Assembly (NCBI RefSeq): GCF_900099935.1
Contig: NZ_FNEK01000010.1
Span: 1-64,000 of the forward strand
DNA from: Aliiruegeria lutimaris
Lineage (GTDB): Bacteria; Pseudomonadota; Alphaproteobacteria; Rhodobacterales; Rhodobacteraceae
DNA: 64,000 nt
Direction of reading: 5' to 3'
Shown: piece after piece, positions 25,319 to 34,892 of the stretch
Layout of the letters: each line of letters opens with the position of its first letter
Numbering within the stretch: position 1 is the stretch's first letter
The notes under the pieces: generated by a model
Told to the model about the DNA's origin: nothing
Databases searched by the model: none
Seen by the model: the letters and a program-made list of their open reading frames with translations, nothing else
Program-made: the position numbers and the translations under genes

Positions 25319-25627
25319 ATGATATTCGAAAAGCGCACCTACCGAGTTACCGCCGGCAAAGCCCCTGAATTCCTCAAGCTCTACGAAGCAGAGGGACTAG
25401 GCATCATCACCAAATACGCCACGCTCAACGGATGCTGGACAACCGACAGCGGCCCGTTGAACTCCGTGGTCTTTCTCTGGTCCTACGAGGACTATGGCCA
25501 CAGGAGTCAACAACGCGCGAAGCTCGCGGCAGATCCGGAATGGCAGGCCTTTGTTCCGAAGATCCTTCCGTATCTCGACTACCAGGAAAGCGTGTTTCTT
25601 CTTCCGGCGGCATTCTCGCCACTCTAG
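25319..25627 (+). CDS. NIPSNAP-family protein
   Basis: This 102-residue protein has one NIPSNAP domain, a dimeric alpha+beta barrel fold (MIFEKRTYRVTAGK at the start, a VVFLWSYEDYGHR motif in the middle). NIPSNAP proteins are often found beside catabolic operons, but most have no assigned reaction. It is divergent from the TetR gene with a shared 196-base promoter region that holds the palindrome. Coregulation with the importer/hydroxylase operon is inferred. Confidence 0.88.
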   Translation: MIFEKRTYRVTAGKAPEFLKLYEAEGLGIITKYATLNGCWTTDSGPLNSVVFLWSYEDYGHRSQQRAKLAADPEWQAFVPKILPYLDYQESVFLLPAAFSPL

Positions 25628-25809
25628 GGGACGCAGAAACAGTTTCCAGCCTGCAGAAGAGCGAGGTGGCTCGGGAAGCCTGAACAGGTGAGACAGGTGC
25701 GTTTTCTGCTCCCAATCTGGCAGTAATGCCGGGGTGATGGAATGAAACAGGCCAGGACGTCCGGGACGAAATCACGTCGGCGCATTTATGGCGAATGCCA
25801 TGTTAGCTA

Positions 25810-25914
25810 GGTTTAAGGGCGACGGACAGAATCGAAGCTTGTGCAACTGCCAATAACTGGGCGCGTCAACTGCAGGGGCTTGGACATGACGTGCGCCTGA
25901 TTCCGCAGGCTCAC
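25810..25914 (+). pseudogene. IS110-family transposase remnant
   Basis: In one frame the sequence reads RATDRIEACATANNWAR followed by LQGLGHDVRLIPQAH. This is the conserved N-terminal block of IS110-family transposases (GMEACATAHHWAR...LGHEVRLMPP type). It is about 35 codons long, has no start codon and runs out of similarity right after QAH, so it is a dead fragment. The other parts of the element were not found nearby. Confidence 0.75.
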
Positions 25915-26062
25915 TGTCTGTTCGGAGACTGGTTAGAATTTGTCTGCCAGCACCGCAGAAGGAACTGGAAGACATGGATGTCGATGAGATGGTCAGATTG
26001 ATCATGGCGCGTGGGGACGCTAATCACGTCCCTTGAGGGAGAGACCTACGACCGACCTGCCG

Positions 26063-26093
26063 GAACGCCGCCCATTGGGCGGCGTTCGGCGTT
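26063..26093 (+). terminator. Rho-independent terminator
   Basis: GAACGCCGCCC-ATT-GGGCGGCGTTC forms an 11-base-pair stem with a 3-base loop, followed by GGCGTTTT. It lies 27 bases past the stop of the orphan C-terminal fragment and probably served the gene that fragment belonged to. Confidence 0.75.
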
Positions 26094-26115
26094 TTAGGGG
26101 CATCGGAGGTATCCC

Positions 26116-26178
26116 ATGGGCGCCGTCTTCTTCACTCTCGGCGTCGACTTCATGATCGCCATCATCGCCACCCTATAA
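26116..26178 (+). CDS. Possible 20-residue hydrophobic peptide
   Basis: An ATG preceded by GGAGGT at a 6-base spacing opens a 20-codon frame ending in TAA. The product is almost wholly hydrophobic (MGAVFFTLGVDF, then MIAIIATL) and would form a single membrane helix. It may be a genuine small membrane peptide, or the surviving N-terminus of a deleted membrane protein in this debris region. There is no further support. Confidence 0.3.
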   Translation: MGAVFFTLGVDFMIAIIATL

Positions 26179-26326
26179 ATTGAGCCCGATGCGCCAACCG
26201 GCTCGCTAGCCACAGGCGCAATACGAACAACAACCTCGGTTGCGTAACGGTAAGCACGAATGGTTTCGTGGTGGCCGATTTGGAACTAGTAGAGGGAAGC
26301 GGCCTGCAGCCACTTACAGGTCACGT

Positions 26327-26851
26327 CTACTCTCTCAACAATGCATAGATCGCCGGAACCACCTCCGGGATTGCGTCCGCTGCGGCGGCCAGCGCGTCGT
26401 CGATCTCCTCCTGCGCCAGCCCGAACATCGAGTTGCCATTGTCGTCGAACATGTGGACGAGGATTGGAAGCATCAGCTTCGCTCCCTCGGATGTTTCGAC
26501 TTTGGACTTCCAAGCGGCGGGGGCTAATTTGACGGCGTCCATGAACCCTTCGCACCAGTCCATGGCGATCACATGGCCTTCTTTCATCTGCCAGAATACC
26601 GGATCGATGGTCTTAGACTGGCCTTCGAGGATCGAAGAGATTTCGTCAAAGCGATCGGTGACCAGTTTCTTGATGTGGTCAGGCACGGCATCGGGATCTC
26701 CGAGAGCGGTGACAATCCAAACCTCCTCGGGGATCTCTTCTGGAAGACACGCCACGCCGGTCAGGAAGCCGTCAAGATCGGAGATCGCCATGGAGTCCTC
26801 GGGTGCGTCCTTGGACGTTAGGTATGCGTCGAGTTTCTGAAGGGGATCCAT
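26327..26851 (-). CDS. UPF0149/YecA-family protein
   Basis: This 174-residue protein has the YecA/UPF0149 domain: LDGFLTGVACLPEEIPEE near the N-terminus and MDWCEGFMDAVKLAP in the middle. The family has no firmly assigned role. Some members carry a C-terminal SEC-C zinc motif, which is absent here. It lies alone between the debris region and tRNA-Lys. Confidence 0.85.
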   Translation of the reverse strand: MDPLQKLDAYLTSKDAPEDSMAISDLDGFLTGVACLPEEIPEEVWIVTALGDPDAVPDHIKKLVTDRFDEISSILEGQSKTIDPVFWQMKEGHVIAMDWCEGFMDAVKLAPAAWKSKVETSEGAKLMLPILVHMFDDNGNSMFGLAQEEIDDALAAAADAIPEVVPAIYALLRE

Positions 26852-27061
26852 TGGCGGAAGGCTCCACAGTTGGGTCCGGTGGAATCAACTTCTGCTTGTC
26901 ATATCGTCATGACGCCAGTACGCCGCTCTATCAGCCACGTTTTTTTACGTTAGATCAGACTGAGCCGACGGGCTCAAAAAAGAATTCGAGCGCTTGTCTC
27001 GCCCCCTGTCTCGCCCGCCAGTCGGCGTCACCTTATGTGATCGCCCAAGTCTTTGAAAGGA

Positions 27062-27137
27062 TGGTGAGCCGTACAGGATTCGAACCTGTGACCCACTGAT
27101 TAAAAGTCAGTTGCTCTACCAACTGAGCTAACGGCCC
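27062..27137 (-). tRNA. tRNA-Lys (anticodon UUU)
   Basis: The minus strand folds as a complete 76-base tRNA with encoded CCA. The acceptor GGGCCGT pairs with ACGGCTC, the D-arm contains AGCTCAGTTGGTAGAGC, the anticodon loop is CTTTTAA with TTT, and the T-arm contains GGTTCGAATCC. The 3' end faces the accessory region on the left, the usual geometry for a tRNA used as an integration site. I found no second copy of the 3' end in the window. Confidence 0.97.
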
Positions 27138-27236
27138 ATCCGAGGCCCGCTGACTAAAAGACCTGCCGCATGGGGTCAAGCATAAAATTCACTCTCTCTT
27201 CAAAAGCGCGGGCGCACCGCGTATATCCCCCGCACC

Positions 27237-28073
27237 ATGGCTGATTCTGATCAACACCCCGCGCTGAACTTCATGAAAATGCACGGTCTGGGCAACGATT
27301 TTGTCGTTGTCGATGGCCGGCATGGCGCCGTGCCGCCCATCGGCCCCGTTGCGAGAGCCCTGGGCGATCGCCACCGGGGCGTGGGGTTCGATCAGCTTGC
27401 CGTGATCGAGGCCGATGAGGTGGCCGATGCGCGGCTGGTCTTCTACAACGCTGACGGATCTCTTTCGGCGACCTGCGGAAACGCGACTCGCTGTGTGGCC
27501 CGGCACCTGATGAACGAATCCGGCAAGTCCTCGGTAACGCTTCGGACGGAGCGGGGATTGCTTGCCTGCGCGGATGCCGGCGACGGGCTGACCCGGGTCA
27601 ATATGGGTGCACCGCTGCTCGATTGGGCCGAGGTTCCGCTGGCCGAAGCGATGGATACGCTGGAGTTGCCCATCGAGGGGCGTCCGACGGCGACCGGCAT
27701 GGGCAATCCGCATTGCACCTTCTTCGTGGACGATGTGGACGCGGTGGACCTCGCCGCCTTTGGCGCCGAGCACGAGCATCACCGCCTCTTCCCCGAGCGG
27801 ACGAATGTGCAGGTCGCGCATGTGATCGGACCGGACCACTTGCGGATGCGGGTTTGGGAGCGTGGCACGGGGATTACGCTCGCCTCCGGCTCATCCTCCT
27901 GTGCGACCGCCGTGGCCGCCGCGCGGCGTGGGCTGACCGGGCGCAGTGTCCGCATCGAGCTCGATGGCGGCACGATCTTCATCGACTGGCGGGAGGACGG
28001 CGTGCATATGACCGGTCCGACGGCCCATGTGTTCAATGGCACGCTCACCCCTGCCTTCCTCGAGAGCCTCTGA
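27237..28073 (+). CDS. dapF: Diaminopimelate epimerase
   Basis: DapF converts LL- to meso-diaminopimelate for lysine and peptidoglycan synthesis. The two catalytic cysteines are in [10 protein letters not shown] and [10 protein letters not shown]. The N-terminal [16 protein letters not shown] is the family signature. The 278-residue length is normal. An in-frame ATG at 27273 ([10 protein letters not shown]) is a plausible alternative start. The gene is followed one base after its stop by mtaB. The dapD gene for the succinylase branch of the same pathway lies at 61190. Confidence 0.96.
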   Translation: MADSDQHPALNFMKMHGLGNDFVVVDGRHGAVPPIGPVARALGDRHRGVGFDQLAVIEADEVADARLVFYNADGSLSATCGNATRCVARHLMNESGKSSVTLRTERGLLACADAGDGLTRVNMGAPLLDWAEVPLAEAMDTLELPIEGRPTATGMGNPHCTFFVDDVDAVDLAAFGAEHEHHRLFPERTNVQVAHVIGPDHLRMRVWERGTGITLASGSSSCATAVAAARRGLTGRSVRIELDGGTIFIDWREDGVHMTGPTAHVFNGTLTPAFLESL

Positions 28074-28074
28074 G

Positions 28075-29331
28075 ATGAGCGCGCCCGTCTTCTCCACACT
28101 CGGCTGCCGCCTCAACGCTTACGAGACCGAAGCCATGAAAAAGCTCTCGGCCGAGGCCGGGATCGACAATGCCGTGGTGATCAACACCTGCGCCGTGACC
28201 GCCGAGGCGGTGCGCAAGGCGCGGCAGGAAATCCGGCGGCTGCGGCGGGAAAACCCGGACGCGACGCTGATCGTGACCGGTTGCGCCGCGCAGACCGAGC
28301 CGGAAACCTTTGCCGCCATGGCAGAGGTTGACCGTGTGATCGGCAATTCGGAAAAGATGCAGCTCGAGACGTGGGCCGCCATGTCCGGCCCAGATTTCAT
28401 TGGGGCGACCGAGAAGGTTCAGGTGGATGACATCATGTCGGTGCAGGAGACCGCCGGTCACCTGATCGACGGCTTCGGCACCCGATCCCGCGCCTATGTC
28501 CAGATCCAGAACGGATGCGATCACCGCTGCACCTTCTGCATCATTCCCTTCGGGCGTGGCAATTCCCGCTCGGTACCTGCTGGCGTGGTCGTGGAACAGA
28601 TCAAGCGGCTCGTGGATAAGGGGTTCAACGAGGTCGTGCTGACCGGTGTGGACCTGACGAGTTGGGGCGCCGACCTTCCCGGCGCGCCGCGGCTGGGCGA
28701 CATGGTGATGCGGATCCTGAAAATGGTGCCGGACCTGCCGCGCCTGCGCATCTCGTCCATCGACTCGATCGAGGCAGACGAGATGCTCATGCAGGCCATC
28801 GCCACCGAGCCGCGCCTGATGCCGCATCTGCACCTGTCGCTGCAAGCGGGTGACGACATGATCCTCAAGCGGATGAAGCGCCGCCATGGCCGCAGCGACG
28901 CGATCCGCTTCTGCGAGGAGGCCCGCCGCCTGCGTCCGGAGATGACCTTTGGCGCCGATATCATTGTCGGCTTTCCGACCGAGAGCGAGGAGATGTTCAC
29001 CCGCTCGCTCGACCTCGTGCGCGAATGCGACCTCACTTGGCTGCATGTCTTTCCCTACAGCCCGCGCAAGGGCACGCCGGCGGCGCGCATGCCGCAGGTC
29101 CATGGCGGCGCGATCCGGGAACGGGCGGCGCGCCTGCGGGCGCGGGGCGACGAACAGGTGGCCCGCCACCTGGAGGCGCAGATCGGCCGCAGGCATAACG
29201 TGCTGCTGGAAAACGCCCGGATGGGGCGCACCGAGCAATTCACCGAAGTGAGCTTCGAGACCGATCAGCTCGAGGGGCAGATCGTCTCCACCATGATTAC
29301 CGGCCATAGCCAGAACCAACTGCGGGCCTGA
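28075..29331 (+). CDS. mtaB: tRNA (N6-threonylcarbamoyladenosine(37)-C2)-methylthiotransferase MtaB
   Basis: MtaB is a radical-SAM methylthiotransferase that turns t6A37 into ms2t6A in tRNAs reading ANN codons. The N-terminal UPF0004 domain binds a second 4Fe-4S cluster (Cys in TLGCRLN, INTCAV and VTGCAAQ). The radical-SAM cluster is CDHRCTFC. A C-terminal TRAM-like part is short. It has 418 residues from the ATG at 28075, one base after the dapF stop; an upstream in-frame ATG inside dapF is unlikely. It shares a transcript with dapF. Confidence 0.95.
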   Translation: MSAPVFSTLGCRLNAYETEAMKKLSAEAGIDNAVVINTCAVTAEAVRKARQEIRRLRRENPDATLIVTGCAAQTEPETFAAMAEVDRVIGNSEKMQLETWAAMSGPDFIGATEKVQVDDIMSVQETAGHLIDGFGTRSRAYVQIQNGCDHRCTFCIIPFGRGNSRSVPAGVVVEQIKRLVDKGFNEVVLTGVDLTSWGADLPGAPRLGDMVMRILKMVPDLPRLRISSIDSIEADEMLMQAIATEPRLMPHLHLSLQAGDDMILKRMKRRHGRSDAIRFCEEARRLRPEMTFGADIIVGFPTESEEMFTRSLDLVRECDLTWLHVFPYSPRKGTPAARMPQVHGGAIRERAARLRARGDEQVARHLEAQIGRRHNVLLENARMGRTEQFTEVSFETDQLEGQIVSTMITGHSQNQLRA

Positions 29332-29401
29332 CGACTCGATTGGCGGTTCGCAGACCGAACGGCGGCGGCTAGACTCCCCGCAGCTTCGCAAGGAGACCGC
29401 C

Positions 29402-30004
29402 ATGCAGCTCTACCATTCCCCCGCCTCCCCCTTCGTGCGCAAAGTCATGGTGACATTGCACGAAACCGGACAGCTCGACGAAGTGGAACTGATCTCCACC
29501 GTGGGCAACCCGCTCGACACGTCCAGGGTCTCGCGCACGGAGAACCCGCTGGGCAAGATCCCGACGCTGCTGCGCCCCTCCGGCCCGGCATTATTCGACA
29601 GCCGGGTGATCTGCCGTTTCCTCGACGACCGCGCGGGCGCAGGACTCTACCCCGAGAAGCGGATCTGGGAGGTGCTGACGCTCGAAGCGTTGGCGGACGG
29701 GATCATGGAGGCCGCGGTGCTCATGGTCTACGAATCCCGCTGCCGACCAGAGGAGAAGATCCACGATTTCTGGGTCGAGGGACAATGGGCCAAGATCGGA
29801 CGTGGGCTGGACGCGCTGGAGACACGCTGGATGAGCCATCTTTCCGGACCGCTGGACATGGGACAGATCGCCTGCGGCTGCGCGCTCGGTTACCTGGACT
29901 TCCGCCATGGCGACCGCGACTGGCGGCAGGGGCGTGATTCGCTCACGCAGTGGGAAGTTCGATTCGCCGAACGCGAATCAATGCAACGCACCCAACCGGA
30001 ATGA
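29402..30004 (+). CDS. Glutathione S-transferase family protein
   Basis: This 200-residue protein has an N-terminal thioredoxin-fold GST domain (YHSPASPFVRKVMVTLHE; GKIPTLL with the cis-Pro; glutathione-contacting ALFDSRVICRFLDD) and an all-helical C-terminal domain. AGGAGA precedes the ATG. The substrate is unknown. A hairpin terminator follows directly, so it is probably monocistronic. Confidence 0.92.
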   Translation: MQLYHSPASPFVRKVMVTLHETGQLDEVELISTVGNPLDTSRVSRTENPLGKIPTLLRPSGPALFDSRVICRFLDDRAGAGLYPEKRIWEVLTLEALADGIMEAAVLMVYESRCRPEEKIHDFWVEGQWAKIGRGLDALETRWMSHLSGPLDMGQIACGCALGYLDFRHGDRDWRQGRDSLTQWEVRFAERESMQRTQPE

Positions 30005-30006
30005 TC

Positions 30007-30039
30007 CGGGCCGATTCGCGGTCAACCGGCCCGTCTTTT
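30007..30039 (+). terminator. Rho-independent terminator after the GST gene
   Basis: CGGGCCG and CGGCCCG form a 7-base-pair stem around a 13-base loop, followed by TCTTTTC, starting a few bases past the GST stop codon. It lies between that gene and the convergent outer-membrane gene. Confidence 0.7.
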
Positions 30040-30052
30040 CACCTCATCTCGC

Positions 30053-30709
30053 TCAGAAACTGTAGCTGACACCGAAATTGATGCCCCAGGTGGACATGTT
30101 CGCTTCGAGTTCTCCGCCGCCATCGAGGTCGGTTGAAAGCATCGAGAAGGTGCTCTTGTACTCCCCGAAGACCGACCAGGTTTCGGTCAGGGAATAGCGC
30201 GCGCCAGCGGCCAGCATCGCGGACGGACCGGCGAGCTGGTATTCAAAGGTCTCATCTTCGCTGCCGGTTCGCCGCACTTCCACATGCGGGATCACCACAC
30301 CGACGCCAGCCCCCAGATAGGGTGTCAGCCTGCCCTTGGCGCAGAGACCTGGCCAGCGATAAAAAACATTTGCAGTCAAGCTGTTGAGACCATCCGAGAA
30401 CTCCAGTGTCTCGAATCCGAACTCTTTCAGCGTGTCGTCGGAGGCATAGGCCTTGGTATGCTCGAACTCGACGCCGAAGCCAAGATTCTTGCTGCGCCAC
30501 CAGGTGGCGCGGAGGCCCCAATGCGGCGGCATCTCGAAGGAACGGCCCTCCCAGTCGGCGAGGAAATCGAATTCGCTGCCCTTCGCATCGCCGCGCACGT
30601 GGCTGTCGAAAACTTCCTGTACGCCGGTGTAGAAGCTCAGCTCGATTTCTGCGGCGGCGGGGTTGGCCAGGGCGGTCGTGGCGCACAGGGCAGCCAGAAT
30701 GCGCTCCAT
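30053..30709 (-). CDS. Outer-membrane beta-barrel protein (OmpW/P44-like)
   Basis: This 218-residue protein starts with a Sec signal peptide (MERILAALCATTALANPAAA), followed by alternating amphipathic strands rich in aromatic residues (GLRATWWRSKNLGFGVEFEH, YLGAGVGVVIPHVEV). The last strand ends in Phe (INFGVSYSF), as barrel proteins of the outer membrane do for BAM recognition. It is a small-barrel protein of unknown role, on the opposite strand between the GST gene and petA. Confidence 0.8.
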   Translation of the reverse strand: MERILAALCATTALANPAAAEIELSFYTGVQEVFDSHVRGDAKGSEFDFLADWEGRSFEMPPHWGLRATWWRSKNLGFGVEFEHTKAYASDDTLKEFGFETLEFSDGLNSLTANVFYRWPGLCAKGRLTPYLGAGVGVVIPHVEVRRTGSEDETFEYQLAGPSAMLAAGARYSLTETWSVFGEYKSTFSMLSTDLDGGGELEANMSTWGINFGVSYSF

Positions 30710-30988
30710 GTCGAGTCTCCCGAAACGAATTTACTTTCTGCGGTTATCACGGCGACTGCGCGTTGCCAGTCCCACGCCAGGCACATTTCCGTTAGCGCGC
30801 GAAGTGTTGCCACAACGGCGCGACACATGCCGAAAACCACATATTTTCAAGTTGATTGCGACGACCCGCCGCAGGCTGACGTCAATGACGGGTGGACGGG
30901 TCAAATCTCGCCCTCTAATTAGCTTTGCAGACCAGCTGTGCCCTCGGCACCGCACGGTATTCGCATAGCCAGGAAAGGGAGATTCCTC

Positions 30989-31564
30989 GTGTCCCACGCA
31001 GAAGACCACGACGGCACCCGTCGCGACTTCCTCTACTACGCCACCGCTGGTGCCGGTGCCGTAGCCACTGGTGCCGCCGTCTGGCCTCTCATCAATCAGA
31101 TGAACCCGTCGGCGGACGTCCAGGCCCTCAGCTCCATCCTCGTCGATATCAGCTCGATCGAGGTGGGCACCCAGATCACCGTCAAGTGGCGCGGCAAGCC
31201 GGTATTCGTGCGCCGCCGTTCCACGGAAGAGATCGAGGATGCCCGCTCCGTCGATCTCTCCGCGTTGAGCGACACGATGTCCCGCAACGTGAACAAGGAA
31301 GGCACCGACGCCTCCGACCAGAACCGCTCGCTGGACGAGGCCGGTGAATGGCTGGTGATGATGGGTGTTTGCACCCACCTGGGCTGCGTGCCGCTCAATG
31401 ACGCGGGCGACTATGTCGGCCCGACCGGTATTGGCGGCTGGTTCTGCCCCTGCCACGGTTCGCATTACGATACGTCTGGCCGGATCCGCAAAGGCCCGGC
31501 TCCCGAGAACCTGCCGGTGCCGACCGCCGCGTTCTTCGACGAAACAACCATTCAGCTCGGCTAA
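30989..31564 (+). CDS. petA: Ubiquinol-cytochrome c reductase Rieske iron-sulfur subunit
   Basis: This is the Rieske protein of the cytochrome bc1 complex. A twin-arginine signal anchor ([18 protein letters not shown]) stays as the membrane helix. The [2Fe-2S] site is CTHLGC and CPCHGS, including the disulfide cysteines. The GTG at 30989 is preferred: AAAGGGAG stands 7-10 bases upstream, and the protein (191 residues) then begins [14 protein letters not shown] as in Rhodobacter. It is first in petABC, 11 bases before petB. A 279-base gap upstream should hold the promoter. Confidence 0.96.
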   Translation: MSHAEDHDGTRRDFLYYATAGAGAVATGAAVWPLINQMNPSADVQALSSILVDISSIEVGTQITVKWRGKPVFVRRRSTEEIEDARSVDLSALSDTMSRNVNKEGTDASDQNRSLDEAGEWLVMMGVCTHLGCVPLNDAGDYVGPTGIGGWFCPCHGSHYDTSGRIRKGPAPENLPVPTAAFFDETTIQLG

Positions 31565-31575
31565 GGGAGACACCA

Positions 31576-32913
31576 ATGGCTGGAATTCCCCACGACCATT
31601 ATGAGCCGAAGACCGGTGCCGAGAAATGGGTCAATAGCCGCCTCGGCATTATTGGCCTGATCTACGACACCATGATGATCCCCACGCCCAAGAACCTGAA
31701 CTGGATGTGGATCTGGGGCATCATCCTGGCATTCTGCCTGGGTCTTCAGATTGTTACCGGCATCATCCTGGTGATGCATTACACCCCGCATGTCGACCTG
31801 GCCTTTGCCAGCATCGAGCACATCATGCGCAACGTGAACGGCGGGCACTTCCTGCGCTACCTGCACATGAACGGCGCCTCGCTCTTCTTTCTTGCGGTCT
31901 ACCTGCACATTTTCCGCGGTCTTTACTACGGCTCCTACAAGGCGCCGCGCGAGATCACCTGGATCATCGGCATGCTGATCTACCTGCTGATGATGGGCAC
32001 CGCCTTCATGGGCTACGTGCTCCCCTGGGGCCAGATGTCCTTCTGGGGCGCGACCGTGATCACCGGCCTGTTCGGTGCGATCCCGGTCATCGGCGAGCCG
32101 ATCCAAACCTGGCTTCTGGGCGGACCGGCGGTGGACAATGCCACGCTGAACCGGTTCTTCTCGCTGCACTACCTGCTGCCCTTTATCATTGCGGGCCTGA
32201 CGATCGTCCATATCTGGGCCTTCCATACCACGGGCAACAACAACCCCACCGGTGTTGACGTCCGCCGCGAGAACAAGGAAGTCGCCAAGAAGGACACGCT
32301 GCCCTTCTGGCCCTACTTCGTGATCAAGGACTTCTTCGCCCTGGCGCTGATCCTGGTCGTGTTCTTTGCCGTGACCGCCTGGATGCCGAACTATCTCGGC
32401 CACCCGGACAACTATATCGAAGCCAACCCGCTGGTGACGCCGGCGCATATCGTGCCCGAATGGTACTTCCTGCCCTTCTACGCGATTCTGCGTGCCTTCA
32501 CCGCCGATGTCTGGATCGTGATGTTTGCCGACTGGATCACCTTCGGCATCGTGGACGCGAAGTTCTTCGGCGTGATCGCCATGTTCGGCGCGATCATCGT
32601 TCTGGCGCTCGTGCCGTGGCTCGACACCAGCCGTGTCCGCTCCGGTCGTTTCCGTCCGATGTTCCGCTGGTGGTTCGCCATCTTCGTGGTCAACTTCGTG
32701 GTTCTCACCTGGGTTGGTGCCATGCCTGCCGAAGGGATCTATCCCTATATCGCGCTGGCCGGTGCCACTTACTGGTTCGCCTACTTCCTCGTGATCCTGC
32801 CGCTGCTTGGCATCATCGAGAAGCCGGAAGAGCTGCCCGAGACCATCGAGGCCGATTTCAACGCGCATTACGGCAAGTCCAAGGACGATGCCGCGGCCAC
32901 CCCGGCCGAGTGA
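31576..32913 (+). CDS. petB: Cytochrome b of the bc1 complex
   Basis: This 445-residue integral membrane subunit has two b hemes and the quinol sites. It has eight hydrophobic segments. Heme-ligand histidine pairs are in [12 protein letters not shown] with [13 protein letters not shown], and FSLHYLLPF with [11 protein letters not shown]. The Qo-site PEWY motif is present ([10 protein letters not shown]). GGGAG precedes the ATG. It is co-transcribed with petA and petC, and its length and motifs match Rhodobacter PetB. Confidence 0.98.
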   Translation: MAGIPHDHYEPKTGAEKWVNSRLGIIGLIYDTMMIPTPKNLNWMWIWGIILAFCLGLQIVTGIILVMHYTPHVDLAFASIEHIMRNVNGGHFLRYLHMNGASLFFLAVYLHIFRGLYYGSYKAPREITWIIGMLIYLLMMGTAFMGYVLPWGQMSFWGATVITGLFGAIPVIGEPIQTWLLGGPAVDNATLNRFFSLHYLLPFIIAGLTIVHIWAFHTTGNNNPTGVDVRRENKEVAKKDTLPFWPYFVIKDFFALALILVVFFAVTAWMPNYLGHPDNYIEANPLVTPAHIVPEWYFLPFYAILRAFTADVWIVMFADWITFGIVDAKFFGVIAMFGAIIVLALVPWLDTSRVRSGRFRPMFRWWFAIFVVNFVVLTWVGAMPAEGIYPYIALAGATYWFAYFLVILPLLGIIEKPEELPETIEADFNAHYGKSKDDAAATPAE

Positions 32914-32932
32914 CAGGAAGGATCGTTCTGAC

Positions 32933-33751
32933 ATGATCAAGAAAATCGCACTCACCGCGGCCGTGGCCCTCGCCTTCGCCAGCAGTTCCGCCATGGCGGC
33001 GGGCGGCGGAGACGAAACCGTGCTGCCGCATGACAGCCACGGTATCCACGACGTCGCGTTCTCGTTCGAAGGTCCCTTTGGTGCCTACGACCAGATGCAG
33101 TTGCAGCGCGGCCTGCAGGTCTATACCGAGGTCTGCGCTGCCTGCCACGGCCTGAGATATGTCCCCCTCCGCACGCTTGCGGATGAGGGCGGCCCGCAAC
33201 TGCCCGAGGATCAGGTTCGCGCCTACGCGGCCCAGTTCGACATCTACGATGCCGAGAAGGACGAGGACCGTCCGCGGATCCCGACGGACCACTTTCCCGC
33301 GAACACCGCGGCCGGCGCACCGGACCTGAGCCTGATGGCCAAGGCCCGCGCGGGCTTCCACGGCCCCTACGGCACCGGGTTGAGCCAGCTCTTCAACGGC
33401 ATGGGCGGCCCGGAATACATCACGGCCATCCTGACCGGTTATACCGGCAAGGAGAAGGAAGAGGCCGGCAGCATCTTCTACCAGAACACCGCCTTCCCTG
33501 GCGGCTGGATTGCGATGGCGCCGCCGCTCGCCGGCGAGGACGTGGAATATGCCGATGGCCATTCCAACTCGCTGCACCACGAGGCAGAGGACGTTTCTGC
33601 CTTCCTGATGTGGGCCGCCGAGCCCAAGATGATGGACCGCAAGAAAACCGGCCTCATCGCGGTGATCTTCCTGACGCTGCTGACGGTGCTGCTCTATGCC
33701 ACCAACAAGCGCATCTGGAAGCCGGTCAAGAAGGCCGCCAAGGAGGCCTGA
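32933..33751 (+). CDS. petC: Cytochrome c1 of the bc1 complex
   Basis: This 272-residue cytochrome c1 has a Sec signal peptide ([22 protein letters not shown]), the heme c site [13 protein letters not shown] and a C-terminal membrane anchor ([16 protein letters not shown]). It takes electrons from the Rieske protein and gives them to soluble cytochrome c. Here petC is separate from petB rather than a fused fbcH. The ATG at 32933 follows AGGAAGG. A terminator lies about 30 bases after the stop and ends the operon. Confidence 0.97.
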   Translation: MIKKIALTAAVALAFASSSAMAAGGGDETVLPHDSHGIHDVAFSFEGPFGAYDQMQLQRGLQVYTEVCAACHGLRYVPLRTLADEGGPQLPEDQVRAYAAQFDIYDAEKDEDRPRIPTDHFPANTAAGAPDLSLMAKARAGFHGPYGTGLSQLFNGMGGPEYITAILTGYTGKEKEEAGSIFYQNTAFPGGWIAMAPPLAGEDVEYADGHSNSLHHEAEDVSAFLMWAAEPKMMDRKKTGLIAVIFLTLLTVLLYATNKRIWKPVKKAAKEA

Positions 33752-33779
33752 TCCGGCCTGCGGGTTTCACAGCATTTCG

Positions 33780-33810
33780 AAGGGGCGTTCCGAAAGGAGC
33801 GCCCCTTTGG
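33780..33810 (+). terminator. Rho-independent terminator of petABC
   Basis: AAGGGGCG and CGCCCCTT form an 8-base-pair stem with a 12-base loop, followed by TGGTT. It starts 28 bases past the petC stop. Confidence 0.8.
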
Positions 33811-33935
33811 TTATGAGATTGCAGAAATGGCTCAATGCCAAAACATGTGCGCTCAGACCATCTCGGTTTCTGTCCAATTCTCAGACAGTTTGCTACGCTT
33901 GATCCCTTAGTGAATGTCAATGCAGCCAGCGTGCC

Positions 33936-34685
33936 ATGTTCCGATCATTTTCATTTATTCTTGCCGCCTGCCTCGGTGCTCTTCCCACGGCCTCCGACGC
34001 TCGCGAACTCGCATATCGCGGGTTCGGCCTCGAGCTGTCCTACGTGGACAGCGCCTCATCCCAGGGCGGCCTTGCAGGGTTCGGTTCCGCCGAGATTCTT
34101 GTCTCGCACCGTTTAGGACTGCAAGGCGATCTCGCGCTCGAATACCTCGAGACCGAAGACGAGGCCCAAGCTGCTGCTTTATTGGGCCTGCATCCGTATT
34201 TGCGCCTTGGGCACGGCCTCTCCTTCGGCGCCTATCTCCTGGGGCGCGGGACATCGGAGCCGGCAACGGCGACGGGCCTGGAGCTGGCCTGGAAGACCCA
34301 GAACGGTTTCACCGCCGAAATGTATTTCGGCCAGACATGGGGTGACGAACTGGAGCAGGATGGCTACGTAACCAGCAAGGGCGCCACGCTGGGCTACAGC
34401 TTCGCCAATGATGTCTGCGCGACATTGTTCTTCAACAAGGACACGACAAGCGAATCCGGGCGGCGGGATCGTGACTATTACGACTACGGCGTCGGAGCAG
34501 AGATACCGGTCGGTGCCACGGGCGATACCCGGCTGACAGCCTCATTCGGCCAGGTCCGTTTCGACGCGGAGGGCGGCCCGGTGACAAAGGTCACCCTTGG
34601 GCTGACGCGACAACTCGGTGGCAACCAGAAACGCCCGACCTTTACCAGGCGTCGCTCGGTGCTGACCGAACTTGTCGGTTTCTGA
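33936..34685 (+). CDS. Hypothetical exported protein, probable outer-membrane barrel
   Basis: This 249-residue protein begins with a Sec signal peptide (MFRSFSFILAACLGALPTASDA). The rest alternates short polar and aromatic strands (YRGFGLELSYVDSAS, GLHPYLRLGHGLSFGAYLLG, GFTAEMYFGQTW), consistent with a beta-barrel of 8-12 strands. The C-terminus (TELVGF) ends in Phe, though a basic stretch (KRPTFTRRRS) precedes it. No family is recognised. Confidence 0.65.
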   Translation: MFRSFSFILAACLGALPTASDARELAYRGFGLELSYVDSASSQGGLAGFGSAEILVSHRLGLQGDLALEYLETEDEAQAAALLGLHPYLRLGHGLSFGAYLLGRGTSEPATATGLELAWKTQNGFTAEMYFGQTWGDELEQDGYVTSKGATLGYSFANDVCATLFFNKDTTSESGRRDRDYYDYGVGAEIPVGATGDTRLTASFGQVRFDAEGGPVTKVTLGLTRQLGGNQKRPTFTRRRSVLTELVGF

Positions 34686-34892
34686 AGCGGTTGCGATTTC
34701 TGCCTGGTCGGAACACGCATGGAGCGGAGCGGCCCGCCCACTGTGTTCGGCCCCTGACCTTTCGGCAGGCAGGCCGCAAATGGAACCTGACGATCCGCCC
34801 GAATTCAGGATGGTTCGAAGGACTCTCTGCGGGGCGCCGTTTGCCAAAACCGCACAGGTGACATTCCGAACGAAACCTGCACATCTGGCACC

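Larger units (their letters stand above)
25628..26326. other. Gene-poor debris region with transposase and gene fragments
   Basis: No intact gene of normal size is seen in this ~700-base stretch. In order it holds a short Arg/Lys-rich ORF (25742-25807), an IS110-type transposase fragment (25810-25914), the C-terminal end of an unrecognised protein (ending in DANHVP at 26036), a strong terminator (26063-26093), and a 20-codon ORF with a good ribosome binding site (26116). The mixture marks a recombination scar at the edge of the accessory region. Confidence 0.6.

Noticed and set aside
1-27137. Direct repeat of the tRNA-Lys 3' end marking an island boundary
   Set aside because: No second copy of the 25-base 3' end was seen by eye inside the window; it could lie outside.
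28045-29403. Long minus-strand frame opposite mtaB
   Set aside because: Antisense shadow of a well supported radical-SAM gene, His/Arg/Gly-rich and without any recognisable domain.
31561-32994. 477-codon minus-strand frame opposite petB
   Set aside because: Antisense to cytochrome b; its composition (runs of Asp, His, Gln, Gly) reflects reverse-complemented membrane codons.
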